Shown here one piece after another: positions 23,760 to 34,439 of a stretch of DNA of 64,000 nt. The DNA lies in assembly GCA_030035585.1 (NCBI GenBank), contig CM057481.1, forward strand, positions 54,693,128-54,757,127, given 5' to 3'. The position numbers and the translations under genes are program-made. A model generated the notes under the pieces. The model saw nothing but the letters and a program-made list of their open reading frames with translations. It made no database searches and was not told where the DNA came from. Positions within the stretch are counted from its first letter, which is position 1; the number at the start of each line of letters is the position of its first letter. The stretch comes from Dugong dugon. Its lineage: Eukaryota > Chordata > Mammalia > Sirenia > Dugongidae.

Positions 23760-24017
23760 ATGCTGCCAAATTACCCTTCGAAATGGCTATTGCACTTAAA
23801 CATTACCATCAAAGAGGTTCCAAGTGCCCATTTACCCACACTTGCCCCAACAGTAGATTCCAACAGGTTTGCAAAGCTTTCTAGCAATTTCTATGAGGGG
23901 CTTAAAGAATGAGTGCCATGCTTTTTTAGGAAACAGTATGAGTTGATCAGTCTATGAATTTTTAAATAGCTATCTCATTTCAGTACCAGAACTTGTCCAA
24001 TTGCTCTATATCTTTCA

Positions 24018-24226
24018 TTAAAAAACAAGTTGCCATCAATTTGACTCCAACTCATGGCGACCACATATGTGTTAGAGTAGAACTATGCTCCACAGGGTTT
24101 TCAGTAGCTCGTTTTTTGGAAATAAATCACCAGGCCTTTCTTCTGAGGTGCCTTTGGGTGGACTAAAATGTCCAGCCTTTCAGTTAGCAGCCAAGCACAT
24201 TAACCATTTGTACCACCTAGAGACTC
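24018..24226 (-). mobile_element. Afrotherian SINE, TGTGCTCCATAGGG variant
   Basis: Minus-strand copy: CATCAATTTGACTCCAACTC end, GAACTATGCTCCACAGGG body, head ending TACCACCTAGAGACTCC. Confidence 0.88.
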
Positions 24227-24773
24227 CATAAAAATTGTACCAATTTACAAATACAACCAGCTGCGTATTAATTCCCATTCCCCTACGTCTGCACAAAAGA
24301 TTAAACTGCAGTGTGGTAAATAAACTACAAATACACATTTATGTGGTAAACAACCAAAAAGTCTAGCTATTATTTTGACAGTATTTGTCATTTTAACACG
24401 ATTTTTGAGAATAATGACTTTGTTATATTTGTAAAACTGCAACTATTTTTAAAAAATTTCCAAATAAAAAAATTCCACCACCCAGTAATTTGTTTTAAAA
24501 TTGGGGGAGGCAGGTGAGGGGAAGAGGAAGATTACTCAGCGTATAAACTCATGCCAAATAAACGAATGATATATGATGATGTAAAAGAAGGTTTTAAAAT
24601 AAACCTCATCAGAGAAAGCAGAAAACAGAAAGCATTCTCATTTTTCCACTGATTACAAAGAGAATACATGTCTGTTCCCAAGGAGAGGACTTCTCCTTCT
24701 CCAGTATCTCCTTGTTGTTGAAAACGCTACAAATGGGGGTCACGCCCACGATTAACTGAGTGACACACTATTT
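24227..24773. other. Intronic DNA, no gene seen
   Basis: AT-rich non-coding sequence without a repeat family I recognise. Confidence 0.5.
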
Positions 24774-24945
24774 TGGAAACCCTGGTGACGCAGTGGTTAA
24801 GAGCTTGGCTTTTAACCAAAACGTCAGCAGTTCGAATCCACCAGCTGCTCCTTGGAAACCCTATGGGGTAGTTCCATTCTGTCCTATAGGGTCACTATGA
24901 GTTGGGATCAATTCGATGGCAATGAGTTTCTGTTTTGTTTTAAAC
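24774..24945 (+). mobile_element. Afrotherian SINE
   Basis: Full-length plus-strand copy with good A and B boxes (GTGACGCAGTGGTTAAGAG; CAGTTCGAATCC) and a T-rich tail. Confidence 0.93.
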
Positions 24946-25589
24946 CACCATTTTGAGAACATTGTTCAGTTATCTGTCCATCCTATGTATCCATCCTGGA
25001 GTCTACAGCAGAACACTGAGGTAAATGGGTGGAGCAAATGATACAAGACCTCCTGCAAAAGTCTTAGAATAAAAAAGTCCTAGCTATTTTGGCTGACTTC
25101 CCTCTTTCTTGAAATAAATAAATAAATAAAAGGATAGTTAAATCATTTCCTTCCTCCTTTTAAAAAATTATTTTTAATGTTCACTTTTTTAAAGTCTCTC
25201 CTGAGTCAACGCTGAGCAGCCCTCTTTGAGTGCAGCAGAAAAATCTTTTTTTCCTGTGTTCATACAGATACTATTTATTCTCAAGAGCAATGATTACACC
25301 TTTTGGAGTTTGTTCTCATACATTCAAAAGGTACCTGGAGAAATGAGTAGTCTGGGAAAAACACCCTCCTAGAAATGAGAGCCAATGATCTAAGCTAAAG
25401 CAGACAGCCCACCCAAACACTCAAAACCGCCACGGATCGATAGGTTGCGTCTCCTATCTGAAATCAAAGGTGATTTCAAATATGAGTTTTGGCACTGTCA
25501 TATGGCCCACCAGACTGGGGTCTAAGGAAGATTTTACACCTAGCTTATGGCCAAATACCATCTGCATTATCTCAAAGTTGTCCATCATG
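24946..25589. other. Intronic DNA with (AAAT)n
   Basis: Unique-looking sequence containing a short AAAT microsatellite at about 25111-25130. No gene seen. Confidence 0.5.
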
Positions 25590-25745
25590 CATCTTTCCCC
25601 AAGAGAATATGACCTTCATGAAAGAAAAAAACCTTTACGCTTGCTTGTTTTTCTGCTGTATCCCCAGCACCATGAACACTGCCTGGCACATAAATACTCG
25701 ACAGATAAATGTTGAATTATGAAATGAATAAATGATTCATTTATT
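25590..25745 (+). mobile_element. L2 LINE 3' end
   Basis: Contains TGTATCCCCAGCACC, GCCTGGCACATAAATA and GATAAATGTTGAATTATG followed by an ATGA-type tail, the signature of L2 3' ends. Confidence 0.75.
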
Positions 25746-25924
25746 TATTCAAGCAGTTTGACTCACAGGACCTGACCTCTAAATACCACCAGACTTTTTC
25801 ATCCAGTGGTTCAAAAAAGACCATATGCAGGAAAGTTTTGGACATAGGAAGTTGAATTCCAGAGGTCAGTGGACTATTTAAGTTGCATTTTAAGTTTTGG
25901 ACCCCTTTCATCATTATCTAGTAC

Positions 25925-26160
25925 TTGGGCTATTAAAGCATAGTGGTTAGGAGCACAGGATTATTTGAAGAAGGGGAGAGGATCAAATCCTAGCCTGATT
26001 TCACCAAATTGTATGGCATCAGGCAAGGTGTTTAATCTCTCTCTAAGCAAAACAAGGCAATAGTAGCACCAGCCTCACATTAATAAGGTAAATATTAAAT
26101 CTGATAACTTACGTAAAGTGACCAGCATATATTAAGTGGCCAATGAATAAAAGCTGTTGT
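25925..26160 (+). mobile_element. MIR SINE
   Basis: Follows the MIR order: GCATAGTGGTTAGGAGCACA, TCAAATCCTAGCC, GGCAAGGTGTTTAATCTCTC, ACCAGCATATATTAAGTGGC, AATAAAAGCTGTTG. Confidence 0.8.
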
Positions 26161-26195
26161 TTTTGTTGTGTACATGTGACCAAAGAAGTACTAAA

Positions 26196-26290
26196 AGGAA
26201 GCAGGTCAGAAGTGAAAGAGGCTGGGGACCCCCAAATTTGTAGCCAGCAGGTCAGAAGCGAGAGGAATCCTGGGGACCCCCAAGTGTACA
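26196..26290. repeat. ~45-bp imperfect tandem duplication
   Basis: GCAGGTCAGAAG...GGGGACCCCCAA occurs twice, at about 26202 and 26247. Possibly part of an old LTR, but the family is not identified. Confidence 0.6.
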
Positions 26291-26335
26291 CCTGGCATCC
26301 TAAAGTAGTGGTTGACAGTTCCTGTTATAAATCAT

Positions 26336-26552
26336 TAGCAGCCCTGGTTGCACAGTGGTTAAGCACTTTGCTGCTAACTGAAAGTCAGTGGTTCGATGGA
26401 ACCCACCAGCCGCTCCACAGTAGAAAGATGTGGCAGTCTGCTTCCGGAAAGACTTAGTCTTGGAAACCCTCTGGGGCAGTTCTACTCTGTCCTATAAGGT
26501 TGCTATGAGTAGGAACTAACTCGACAGCAAGTGGTTTGGTTTTCTGGTTTTG
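26336..26552 (+). mobile_element. Afrotherian SINE, long-body variant
   Basis: Head AGCAGCCCTGGTTGCACAGT, extra body GTAGAAAGATGTGGCAGTC, T/G-rich tail. GTTATAAATCAT is duplicated at 26324-26335 and 26553-26564. Confidence 0.93.
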
Positions 26553-26985
26553 GTTATAAATCATGCCAATCTCTGTTCCAGACCCTCTCCATTTAGGCAC
26601 CTTATAAAATCAACAAACAAAAACCCAACCACCGTCCTCCTGAATAGACTCTATAAACTATTCCAGTACCTACCAGGGCTTAACCAGCCTTATGACAGGC
26701 ACTCTGAAGTTACTTCCTAAATTTTAAATAACCACTACATTAAAGGCCATGTCTAATAAGACTTACAAAAAGTTAAAGATTATACAAGTGGACTTGTATG
26801 TAACTCATCCCTCTGCTGTTTGGGAAAAACGTGAAATGCCTCAGATAAATTACCTTAAGAGAAAGACAATTAGCAGAATTCCAAATCATGGCATTTATTA
26901 ACCAGACAGATAAAAGTTTCAGTTTTACCTCTGAAAAGACTAACACCATATACACAAATATTAGTCATGAAATTTTACCACAAAA

Positions 26986-27467
26986 AGTAATAAAAGAACA
27001 AATTGGAGGGCAAACACTGTCAGGTGTCAAGACTTACTAGAATGCTACCATAATCAAGACCATTTGGTACTCATGTCAAGATAAGACAAACACATCAGTG
27101 GAACAGAACAGAAAGTCCAGAAATAGACCAACATATGTATAATCAGATCATTTTTGATAAACGTGCACAGGCAGTTCAGTGGAGGAAGGATAGTGTTTTC
27201 AACAAATGGACCTAAACAACAGGACATCCATACTCAAAAAATGAACTTTCATCCATACCTCATAACATATACAAAAATGAACTCAAAGCAAATCATAAAT
27301 CCAACAACTGTAAAACTTCTAGGAGAAAATCTTTACGACCCTGGGTTAGGCAAAGAGTTCTTAAATATGACACAAAAAGCAGAGTAGTAAAGGAGTAAAT
27401 GTATAAATTGGACTTGACCAAAATGTAAAACTTCTTCTCCTCAAAAGACACTTAATAGAATGAAAAG
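26986..27467 (+). mobile_element. Old L1 ORF2 fragment
   Basis: Plus-strand L1 ORF2 C-terminal region, recognised from GGTACTCATGTCAAGATAAG, AACAGAAAGTCCAGAAATAG and CTTCTAGGAGAAAATC. Frames are broken. Confidence 0.8.
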
Positions 27468-27655
27468 ATATCCAAGGAACCAAGGAACAAAGACCTTCTC
27501 CCAGAGCCACAGAGAGAGAAAGCCTCTTCCTAGAGCCGGCACCCTGAATTCAGACTTCTAGCCTCCTAAACCACTGAAAATAAATTTCTGTTTGTTAAAG
27601 CCACCCACTTGCGGTATCTCTGTTACAGCAGCACTAGAAAGCTAAGCCACCACAT
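27468..27655 (+). mobile_element. MaLR-like LTR 3' end
   Basis: Matches the 3' part of the LTR at 13972-14546: AGAGAGAAAGCC, CCCTGAATTCAGACTTCTAG, AAATAAATTTCTGTTTGTTA, GGTATCTCTGTTACAGCAGC. Its 5' part is missing. Confidence 0.8.
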
Positions 27656-28577
27656 ATCTCCAAGAAACAGGTTTCAGGTCACAGAACAGAGTACAATGAA
27701 TAGGCCAACAAACAAAAACACACTCATGACCCTGAGTTCACTGATTCAGTGTTTTAAACCAGACTTTGACTATCAGCAGGTGCCACTAAGGAGTTTTTAA
27801 AAATACAAATTCCAAGATCATTCCCAGAGTCCAGGACTGGAAGCTAACCATCATTATTTTTAAAAGCTCACTACGGTACTCCAGTGATTAGCTAGTTTGG
27901 AGCTCACTAGTCTATACCACAAACTGGACTCACATCACAGGGAAAACTGTTGTTACGATATACACTGAATTTTCATTTCTATAATTTCATGATAAAAGAA
28001 ACCAAAACCCATAAAATGTGGTCAACCTAAAAGAGAAATTAAGTTCCTAAGCTCTTGGAAGACTCAGAGGCCAGAGTTTACAATCTTTACAAACAAAATT
28101 GGAAATAATGAAACATGATCGAAAATACCACTATTGCATTCTTATAATCACTCCATATTTCTGTAAAACTAAGGAATTTAACATTTAAAAACAAACCCAT
28201 TTGGGTTTAAAATGGGAATTCCAAGTAAATATCATAAAGTACCAATCACCAAGTCAGAAGGCAAGATCACTAAAGACAAAGAATTGAATGTGTGGCCATC
28301 TCAGTGTTCCAGAGGTTATGAGTGTAACTAAAGACGACACAGTGATTAAAAGTGGTATTTTTGTCAGAAGATCAAACCAACGTCATATATTTAAAAAAAA
28401 AAAAAAGCCTCAGGCTGGTTTTCAAAGGGGTCTATTTTATACCAGAATAACCTAAGAGCTATCTGTTTAACCCTTCATTTGGAGGAAAATATAAACCATG
28501 CATACAAACTCACTGGACAGCTAGGTCACTCAAATATAAAAATCAAGGGGAGAAGAGTGAGTCATGAATTAAACTGT
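27656..28577. other. Intronic DNA, no gene seen
   Basis: Non-coding AT-rich sequence with an A run at 28392-28405. Confidence 0.5.
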
Positions 28578-28695
28578 AATTTCATTCAACAACTATTTAT
28601 TGAGTCCCTAGTAGGCCCCAATACTATTTTAGGGGCTGGGAATGCAGGAATATACCAAGAAGACAAGGTCTATGTTCTCATGAAGCTTACGTGAG
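28578..28695 (-). mobile_element. L2-type LINE fragment
   Basis: Contains TTCAACAACTATTTATTGAG, GGGGCTGGGAATGCAGG and CATGAAGCTTACGTG, the usual reversed L2 3'-end words. Confidence 0.65.
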
Positions 28696-28699
28696 GGGT

Positions 28700-29365
28700 T
28701 CTGAACATTAATGAAAGAACTGAACTCTAAGTATAAATATATTAAGTATGGCATTCACTTCCATGGCCTTAGGAATGTATATAAATGAAAAGAAAATGAG
28801 GAAGAACAAAAGACGAAAAGTAAAACTAAAGAAAGGAATAACTACACAACACAAATGTACTTCTTCCTAGTAGATACTGTAACTCCGGTGTAAAAAGGTC
28901 TCACCTGCACTGGATAGACACTTCTCCATTTTTATTTTCACCAAATATGGACAACACAATCTAGACACAAGGTCTCCTCTCCATTCCACTTGGATTGGGG
29001 CCACAACTCAATTTCTATTGCCAACCAAAGAATTCTAAAGCAAACCACACCATTACCACTTGCCCCCAATTTTGCCTGACTGGGACAGGGCTCCACTTCT
29101 GTCTAGGACTCCAAGGAAGGCAGAGATTGGACGACAACTCCAAGTCTCTAACATGCCTATTTGCAGGGCTGCGGGCATAAATGGGTTAGTCAACACCACA
29201 CAAAGCTCTGAAGTGACACAGAAATGGGAGACTACACTTAGAACACACTCTAGTGGGGGCTCACCTTGTCTCAGTCTCAACTACCCAAATTCTACTGCAG
29301 ATTTCTGAATCAGACAGTGGGGACATTTTAAATGCTCCCCTTTTACAGAATTTACTATATTAATT
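28700..29365. other. Intronic DNA, no gene seen
   Basis: The 28990-29300 part is somewhat GC-richer and holds chance ORFs on both strands. No repeat or coding family recognised. Confidence 0.45.
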
Positions 29366-29502
29366 AGTTTCCTGGTGGCACAGTGGTTAAGAGCTCGGCT
29401 GCTAACAGAATCCACCAGCCACTCCTTGGAAACCCTATGGGGCAGTTCTACTATGTCCGGTAGGCTTGCTATGATTTGGAATTGAGTTGGTGGCAAGGGG
29501 AA
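29366..29502 (+). mobile_element. Afrotherian SINE lacking its B box
   Basis: Head and body are normal, but about 17 bp including the AAAAGGTCGGCAGTTCG region are missing between GGCTGCTAAC and AGAATCCACC. This removes most of the B box of the internal pol III promoter. Confidence 0.88.
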
Positions 29503-29534
29503 TGTGGTTAGAACCTATGTGGAAGTGTAGAGCT

Positions 29535-29752
29535 ACTCAAAGGATGTCCCTGGGTGGAACAAATGATTACCATGCTCAGCTACTAACATAAGTTTGGAGA
29601 TCCGAGTCCACGCAGAGGTGCCTGGAAAGAAAGGCCTGGAGATCTACTTCTGAAAAATCAGCCACTGAAAACCAGATGCAGCACAGTTCTACTATGACGC
29701 CAGTGGGGGTCACCATGAGTCAGAATCTACTCAATGGCAACTGGTAGTTGTC
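29535..29752 (+). mobile_element. Afrotherian SINE, long-body variant, diverged
   Basis: Head CCCTGGGTGGAACAAATG, body GGAAAGAAAGGCCTGGAGAT and GAAAAATCAGCCACTGAAAA, end CAGAATCTACTCAATGGCAA. The body matches the RTE 5' region at 13260-13330 and the tRNA-Gly SINEs. Confidence 0.82.
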
Positions 29753-30615
29753 CTGTCTTAAATACATGATTAGACCATAGGCCGTTGGGAAAAAAATAAT
29801 TAAGTAACAGTTAACCTCAATGGGTTCAGACCACTATTAATTTTAAGTACAACTTAACAAATACAGTCTTAAAGAAAATTAAACTCCAGGGAGCTGGGGT
29901 TGGGAGGGGTTGAGGACGGGCAGAAAGTTAGGGTCGGTAACATAACGGCTGAAAACTTGGGCTCTTAAGTTGAAAACCTTGGGCTCAAACCCATGTAACC
30001 TCTCTAAGCTTTGATAAAATGGAAATGGTAAAAACTTATTTAAAAAAAGTAATAAAAAAGAGTTTAAATACTTGTATCATTAATAACATTCTTCATATTT
30101 AGGAAAAGTCTCTAAATGAAGTCAAATACTACTGATTTTAACATAAATAGAGGCAAAGTCATACTTAAGATATATTAGGTTTTATAAAAACCACATCGAC
30201 TGGTTCCTATCGCTGCTAACTTGGTTAAAGAACAATTCCTTTTATCTTGCTGGTCTAGCAGTGTGCTGCTTGAAATACAACCAAAGTCTAAGTCATAGAT
30301 ACATAGAAAGTTATACTGTAGCAACCTGCATTCAAAGAGCTCAATGTACTTCATATAGACCTCATTTCATCTGCACAGGTTGGTTGTTTTTTGTTGTGTG
30401 TGCACGTGTTTTAATTGAAACAACTTTTCTGGGGACATGTACAAAGGGAGGCTTCTGGTGCTTAATATATTTGAAACCTATTTTTCCTCTCTGGGTATTA
30501 TTTTTCCAGGCAAATTCTACTAGATAACATTTCAGGAATTTCACAATGTAATATCTCTAAATAGGCATTGTGTAACCACTTTCTTGACTTTATCCACCAA
30601 TCTCATTTTCCCTTA
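29753..30615. other. Intronic DNA, no gene seen
   Basis: AT-rich unique-looking sequence without a recognisable gene or repeat. Confidence 0.5.
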
Positions 30616-30620
30616 GTGAC

Positions 30621-31048
30621 TGTCACAGTCACCTAGCACCGCTGTAACAAAAATATCATAAGCAGGTATGTTTAACAAACAGAAATTTATCTTCTCACAG
30701 TTCAGGAGGCTACAAGTCCAAACGCAGGGTGTTGGCTCTAGGGGGAAATCCTTCTATGTCTCTTTCAGCTTCTAGTAGCTGCCAGCAATCCTTGGCGTTC
30801 CTGGGCTTGTAGATTTGTCTACCCCTGTCCTCATAAAGAGTTTAATTTCCCCGTGTGTGCCTCTGTGTCTATTCTGCTCTTTTTACAAGACACCACTCAG
30901 AAAGGATAACGTTCAGAACCCATCTTCCTCCAGTAAATCCTCATTAACATAACAAACAAAAACCCTATTTCAAACAGGATTACATCCACAGGTACAGGAG
31001 TTAGGATGTCAACATAGCTTTTTAGGGGACACAATTCAGTCTATAACA
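30621..31048 (-). mobile_element. MaLR-like solo LTR
   Basis: 428 bp reading TGTTATAGACTGAATTGTGT on the minus strand, with the reversed polyadenylation region AACAGAAATTTATCTTCTCA on the plus strand. Near-duplicate 5-bp flanks GTGAC (30616-30620) and GTGAG (31049-31053) fit an ERVL-MaLR target-site duplication. Confidence 0.82.
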
Positions 31049-31053
31049 GTGAG

Positions 31054-31620
31054 CACTGCTACCTCAATCTTCATTTGTGTTAATTACGCTGCGTCTGTTC
31101 TTGAACAAATTATCTAGCCAAACCTTCCTAAAATATGCAAAACATACCTTCCTCTTAACATATTTATCTACCTAAGCCACTTCCTCCTTAATGAGGTAAA
31201 GACCTGCCGCATGTGTCCTCCTACCCTTTTTTACCCTCTTCTATCAGCTTTTGTCAACTCTAGCTCAGAAAGGTCACTGGTTTGCCAAGCGTTAGCCGGT
31301 GTCACCTCATGAGTCAATCAGGATGAGCACAAAGAACAAAGATGTGCGAGGTGTCTGGTTAAACAGGACTAGGAAGGATGAGAAAAAATTAAGGTAATTA
31401 TACCACACATTTTATGCAAACCTAATTACAGAGGCACTCTTTAAAAAAAATTAAAAACAGGAGAACGGAGACAGGAATAAGGCAAGGAAGTACTGCGACT
31501 CTTTCACTCCACGGAGTTAAACTGCAGAAATAATTAACTCCTGCTAGACATCTTCATCAGAATTGGTATAGAATAACTGAACAGCACAGGCTGTGAATCA
31601 AGTAGACCTGACTCTGCTAA
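31054..31620. other. Intronic DNA, no gene seen
   Basis: Unique-looking sequence without a recognisable gene or repeat. Confidence 0.5.
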
Positions 31621-31623
31621 TCT

Positions 31624-31652
31624 GTTCATTCATTCATTCATTCATTCATATG
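31624..31652. repeat. (CATT)n microsatellite
   Basis: About six tandem TTCA units, adjoining an L2-type fragment. Confidence 0.9.
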
Positions 31653-31654
31653 CA

Positions 31655-31765
31655 TTCACCTATTCATTAATAACTGTTTACTGATGAGGGCTTACTATAC
31701 ATTAGACATAATGTAACATGCTCAGTGTACAGAGGCAAACAAAAGAGATGTGATCTCAACTCTCA
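31655..31765 (-). mobile_element. L2-type LINE fragment
   Basis: TTCATTAATAACTGTTTACTGATGAGGGCTTACTA followed by CAGTGTACAGAGGCAAACAA matches reversed L2 3'-end sequence. Diverged. Confidence 0.55.
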
Positions 31766-31808
31766 GAGATTTGAGTCCCAGCTCTACCAGTTATTAACTA
31801 CATGGGCA

Positions 31809-32015
31809 TGGGTCAGAGGTTGGCCAGGGTTCATATAGTAAATATTTTCAATTTTGCGGGCTATGAGCTCTGTTGCAACTACTCAACTCTGCCACTGAAG
31901 TACAAAAGCAGCCATAAGCAATATAAAAATGAATGAATGTGGCTGTGTTCTAACAAAACTACAAAAACAGGAAGTTGGCAGGATTTGGCCTGCAGACATT
32001 ATTTGCCAACTCCTG
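31809..32015 (-). mobile_element. hAT-type nonautonomous DNA transposon
   Basis: Reversed copy of a common mammalian MER element of hAT type: GGTTGGCCAGGGTTCATA, ACTCAACTCTGCCACTGA, GGCTGTGTTCTAACAAAACT, GGATTTGGCCTGCAGAC, TTTGCCAACTCCTGG. The ends are approximately inverted. Confidence 0.8.
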
Positions 32016-32160
32016 GTTAAAAGCTCAGCTGCTAACCAAAAGGTCAGCAGTTGAAATCCACCAGCTGCTCCTTGTAAACCCTATGGGGCAGTTCTACTTT
32101 GTCCTATAGGGTCGCTATGAGTTGGAATCAACTTGATGGAAATGGGTTTGTTTTCTTTTT
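32016..32160 (+). mobile_element. Afrotherian SINE, 5'-truncated
   Basis: Starts within the A-box region (TTAAAAGCTCAGCTGCTAAC) immediately after the hAT 3' end and runs to a T-rich tail. Confidence 0.9.
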
Positions 32161-32334
32161 TTTGGTATAGACCAATTTCTTAATCTCTCCTATACCTCAG
32201 TTTCCTTCTATGTAAAATGTATATAATATTATTTGCCTCCCATAATTACTGTATTACTGTGAGCATTAAATTAAACAAGATCACACCTGTAAGTGTTGGC
32301 AACGATGATGATGATATTCATGGCGGAGTCAACC

Positions 32335-33240
32335 CACAGCTGCCATCAAACACAAAACATCCAAAGCTGAACTCATCATCTCTGACAACAAATCAACTTC
32401 TCTCTTCCTACTCCCTTATCAACTGCATAGTCACCAGGTCCAAAATCTGAGAGTCAGTCTTTCTCCCTTCTCCCCTAAATCTAACAAGGTTCCATTCACC
32501 TTACCCCTTAACTGTTTTTCTAATCAGTGCTTTCTTCTTATCTCTTCCAGGACTTCTGGAGTCAATGCTTCATCGTTTATGCCCAAAATTATTTCAACAG
32601 CTTCCCCCCTCCCATCGTATTCCTCTAAAACCAATCCAACGAGCTCCCAGAGAAGTCTACCTGACCAGGTCCTTCTCTTTCTCCAAAATGAAAATAAATG
32701 AACAAAAGAAAATGAATGCTGTCAGTTGCTACCCAACACTCCCTGCATAACACCCAGGTATGTGAAGCTCCTCAGAGTCACATACGAGGGCTGTTATTAC
32801 CTGGCCCCTGCTCACCCGTCCAGCTTCACCTCCAAACACTTTGTTCCAACTTTCCAGTGCTTGTATCTCCCTGTTTCACACCAAAATCCAGAAGACCTAC
32901 TGCTACGTTCCTCTCGCCAGGCTTTCCCAGGCTTATCTTAGTCTTCTTGGTATAATACCACCTGCTTTTCAGGTTTCCACTCCCCTCACCTTCCAAGGCT
33001 GAACTGCATTTCAACTGTGTGGCCACAGCACCTCCCCACAAGGAAAACGAATTGCCTTCATTGTTGGAGAAGTAAAAAGTTTCAATGTTAAAAGGGTTTA
33101 ATAGCACTAGCTAATATTTATTGAGTACTTTCCTCTTTGACCTTCAAGACTCTGCTCAAAGGCAACCCTCCCCTCTAGGAGCTGTGCCACACACTCTACA
33201 TACATTATTTCATTTAATTACTAGACTCTGAAGTAGGTTC
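32335..33240 (+). mobile_element. Possible L2 LINE fragment
   Basis: Pyrimidine-rich sequence in the order typical of the L2 3' third (AAAGCTGAACTCATC, CATAGTCACCAGGTCC, TCAAGACTCTGCTCAAAGG). Similarity is by eye and weak in the middle. The overlapping ORFs at 32565-32955 are not convincing genes. Confidence 0.45.
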
Positions 33241-33930
33241 AGGTGTTTCTGCTTTAACTCCATCTCTACAGTCCTGAAAAAATTCCGTGTTCTGTAAAAT
33301 CACACACTATGAATAATAGGCCATATAGGAAAAAGGTTAGAGGCAGACCCCTCAAAACCTACGGACCTTTGTAACCAGAGCACGAATAACAACAATCATT
33401 AAACCCTAATTCAACATCAGCGGGTTAAATTTCTACCTTCATTTGCAGCAGGCATCACAGTCAGCATTAAATCCTATGACTGCCTTCAAAAGGTAGGTCA
33501 TTAATGGCAAGGGCTTCCAATATAGATCATTTAAAAAAAATTAAAATCTGATCCTACATGTAGCTTTCTTCATGAGTACACTGTTTTTAACACAGAGGGC
33601 AATGTCTCTGCAGCCACTTTATCTGTACTCTCAGCTTCTCCAGAGAAAGAGCGGTGGAGAACCAAGTAGTTTTTGAAGCCCAGATTCCACTAAGCCAAGA
33701 CGATACCTGAAGGAGGGCCAGATGCTTTCTAGATATTCAGCTTTTTTATTTTTTTCCCTTAAGATCTTTATGTATGGCTAAAGCTTTCTCTTTAAATATA
33801 ATAAGCCTTACCCTGATGGCCTCAAAATACTAGCATGCTGGGGAAACAAACCAAAAGAAATTTCATATTACACTGGCATACTTCCCTTATTTACCAATCA
33901 CAACTGAGGTATTCACCTCAAAGAAACACA
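33241..33930. other. Intronic DNA, no gene seen
   Basis: Unique-looking sequence without a recognisable gene or repeat. Confidence 0.5.
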
Positions 33931-33934
33931 CCAT

Positions 33935-34050
33935 AACAGAATGGGGTATAGTGATACTGTGCCCATTTTACAGATGAGGAAACTAAGGTTTAGACTACAG
34001 CCTAAGTAATCTGCCCAAGATTACATAATAACAGAAATAAGATTGAAAGA
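33935..34050 (-). mobile_element. MIR SINE
   Basis: CCCATTTTACAGATGAGGAAACTAAGG and CTGCCCAAGATTACATAA are reversed MIR core words. Confidence 0.8.
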
Positions 34051-34071
34051 CAAGCAGTGTGTACTGAAAGA

Positions 34072-34196
34072 TGAATGGATGGATGGATGGTGGGTGGGTG
34101 GATGGATGGTAGGAAGAAAAGAAAAAAGGGAGGGAGGGAAGAAAAGAGGGAGGGAGAGAGGGAAGAGGAGAGAGAGAAGGAAAAGATAGGGAAGGA
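34072..34196. repeat. (TGGA)n and purine-rich tract
   Basis: TGGA/TGGG tetranucleotides (34072-34112) passing into a GGGA/GAAA purine tract to about 34196. Confidence 0.92.
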
Positions 34197-34439
34197 TATT
34201 AGCATCTATAAAGATGTATCCAAGAAAAAGTAAGAGGAAGAACTGAAAGATGATTGAAAAAAAGGAAGAACTTTGAGAGGAAAATAGTCAACTGTTTATA
34301 TCACTTTGTAAAAGAGTCAGACATCCATTTTTATTATTACTATACTATAGCATATGCAACGTCTATAACAATAGGTCTCATTTTGCTTCTTTCCACTCCA
34401 ATCCTTCCCAACACTTTCCCTCTCTCTCTTAAGGAGAGA

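Larger units (their letters stand above)
22865..23890 (-). mobile_element. Old L1 3' end carrying three SINEs
   Basis: Minus-strand old L1 3'-end sequence (ACTTTCCATGTCAAAACAT, GACATTTAGGTTGCTCTC, AATTGCTGGGAAAAG) continuous across three SINE insertions at 22998, 23233 and 23608. Confidence 0.75.
31766..32325 (+). mobile_element. MIR SINE interrupted by a hAT element and a SINE
   Basis: The first part at about 31766-31808 (GAGTCCCAGCTCTACCAGTT) resumes at 32163 (TTCTTAATCTCTCC, CAGTTTCCTTCTATGTAAAA, GTGAGCATTAAATTAAA). The intervening 350 bp are the next two elements. Confidence 0.72.

Noticed and set aside
32565..33107. Overlapping ORFs of 61-93 codons on both strands
   Set aside because: No domains, no splice context, and the sequence resembles an L2 fragment. 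Overlap on both strands points to low stop density by chance.
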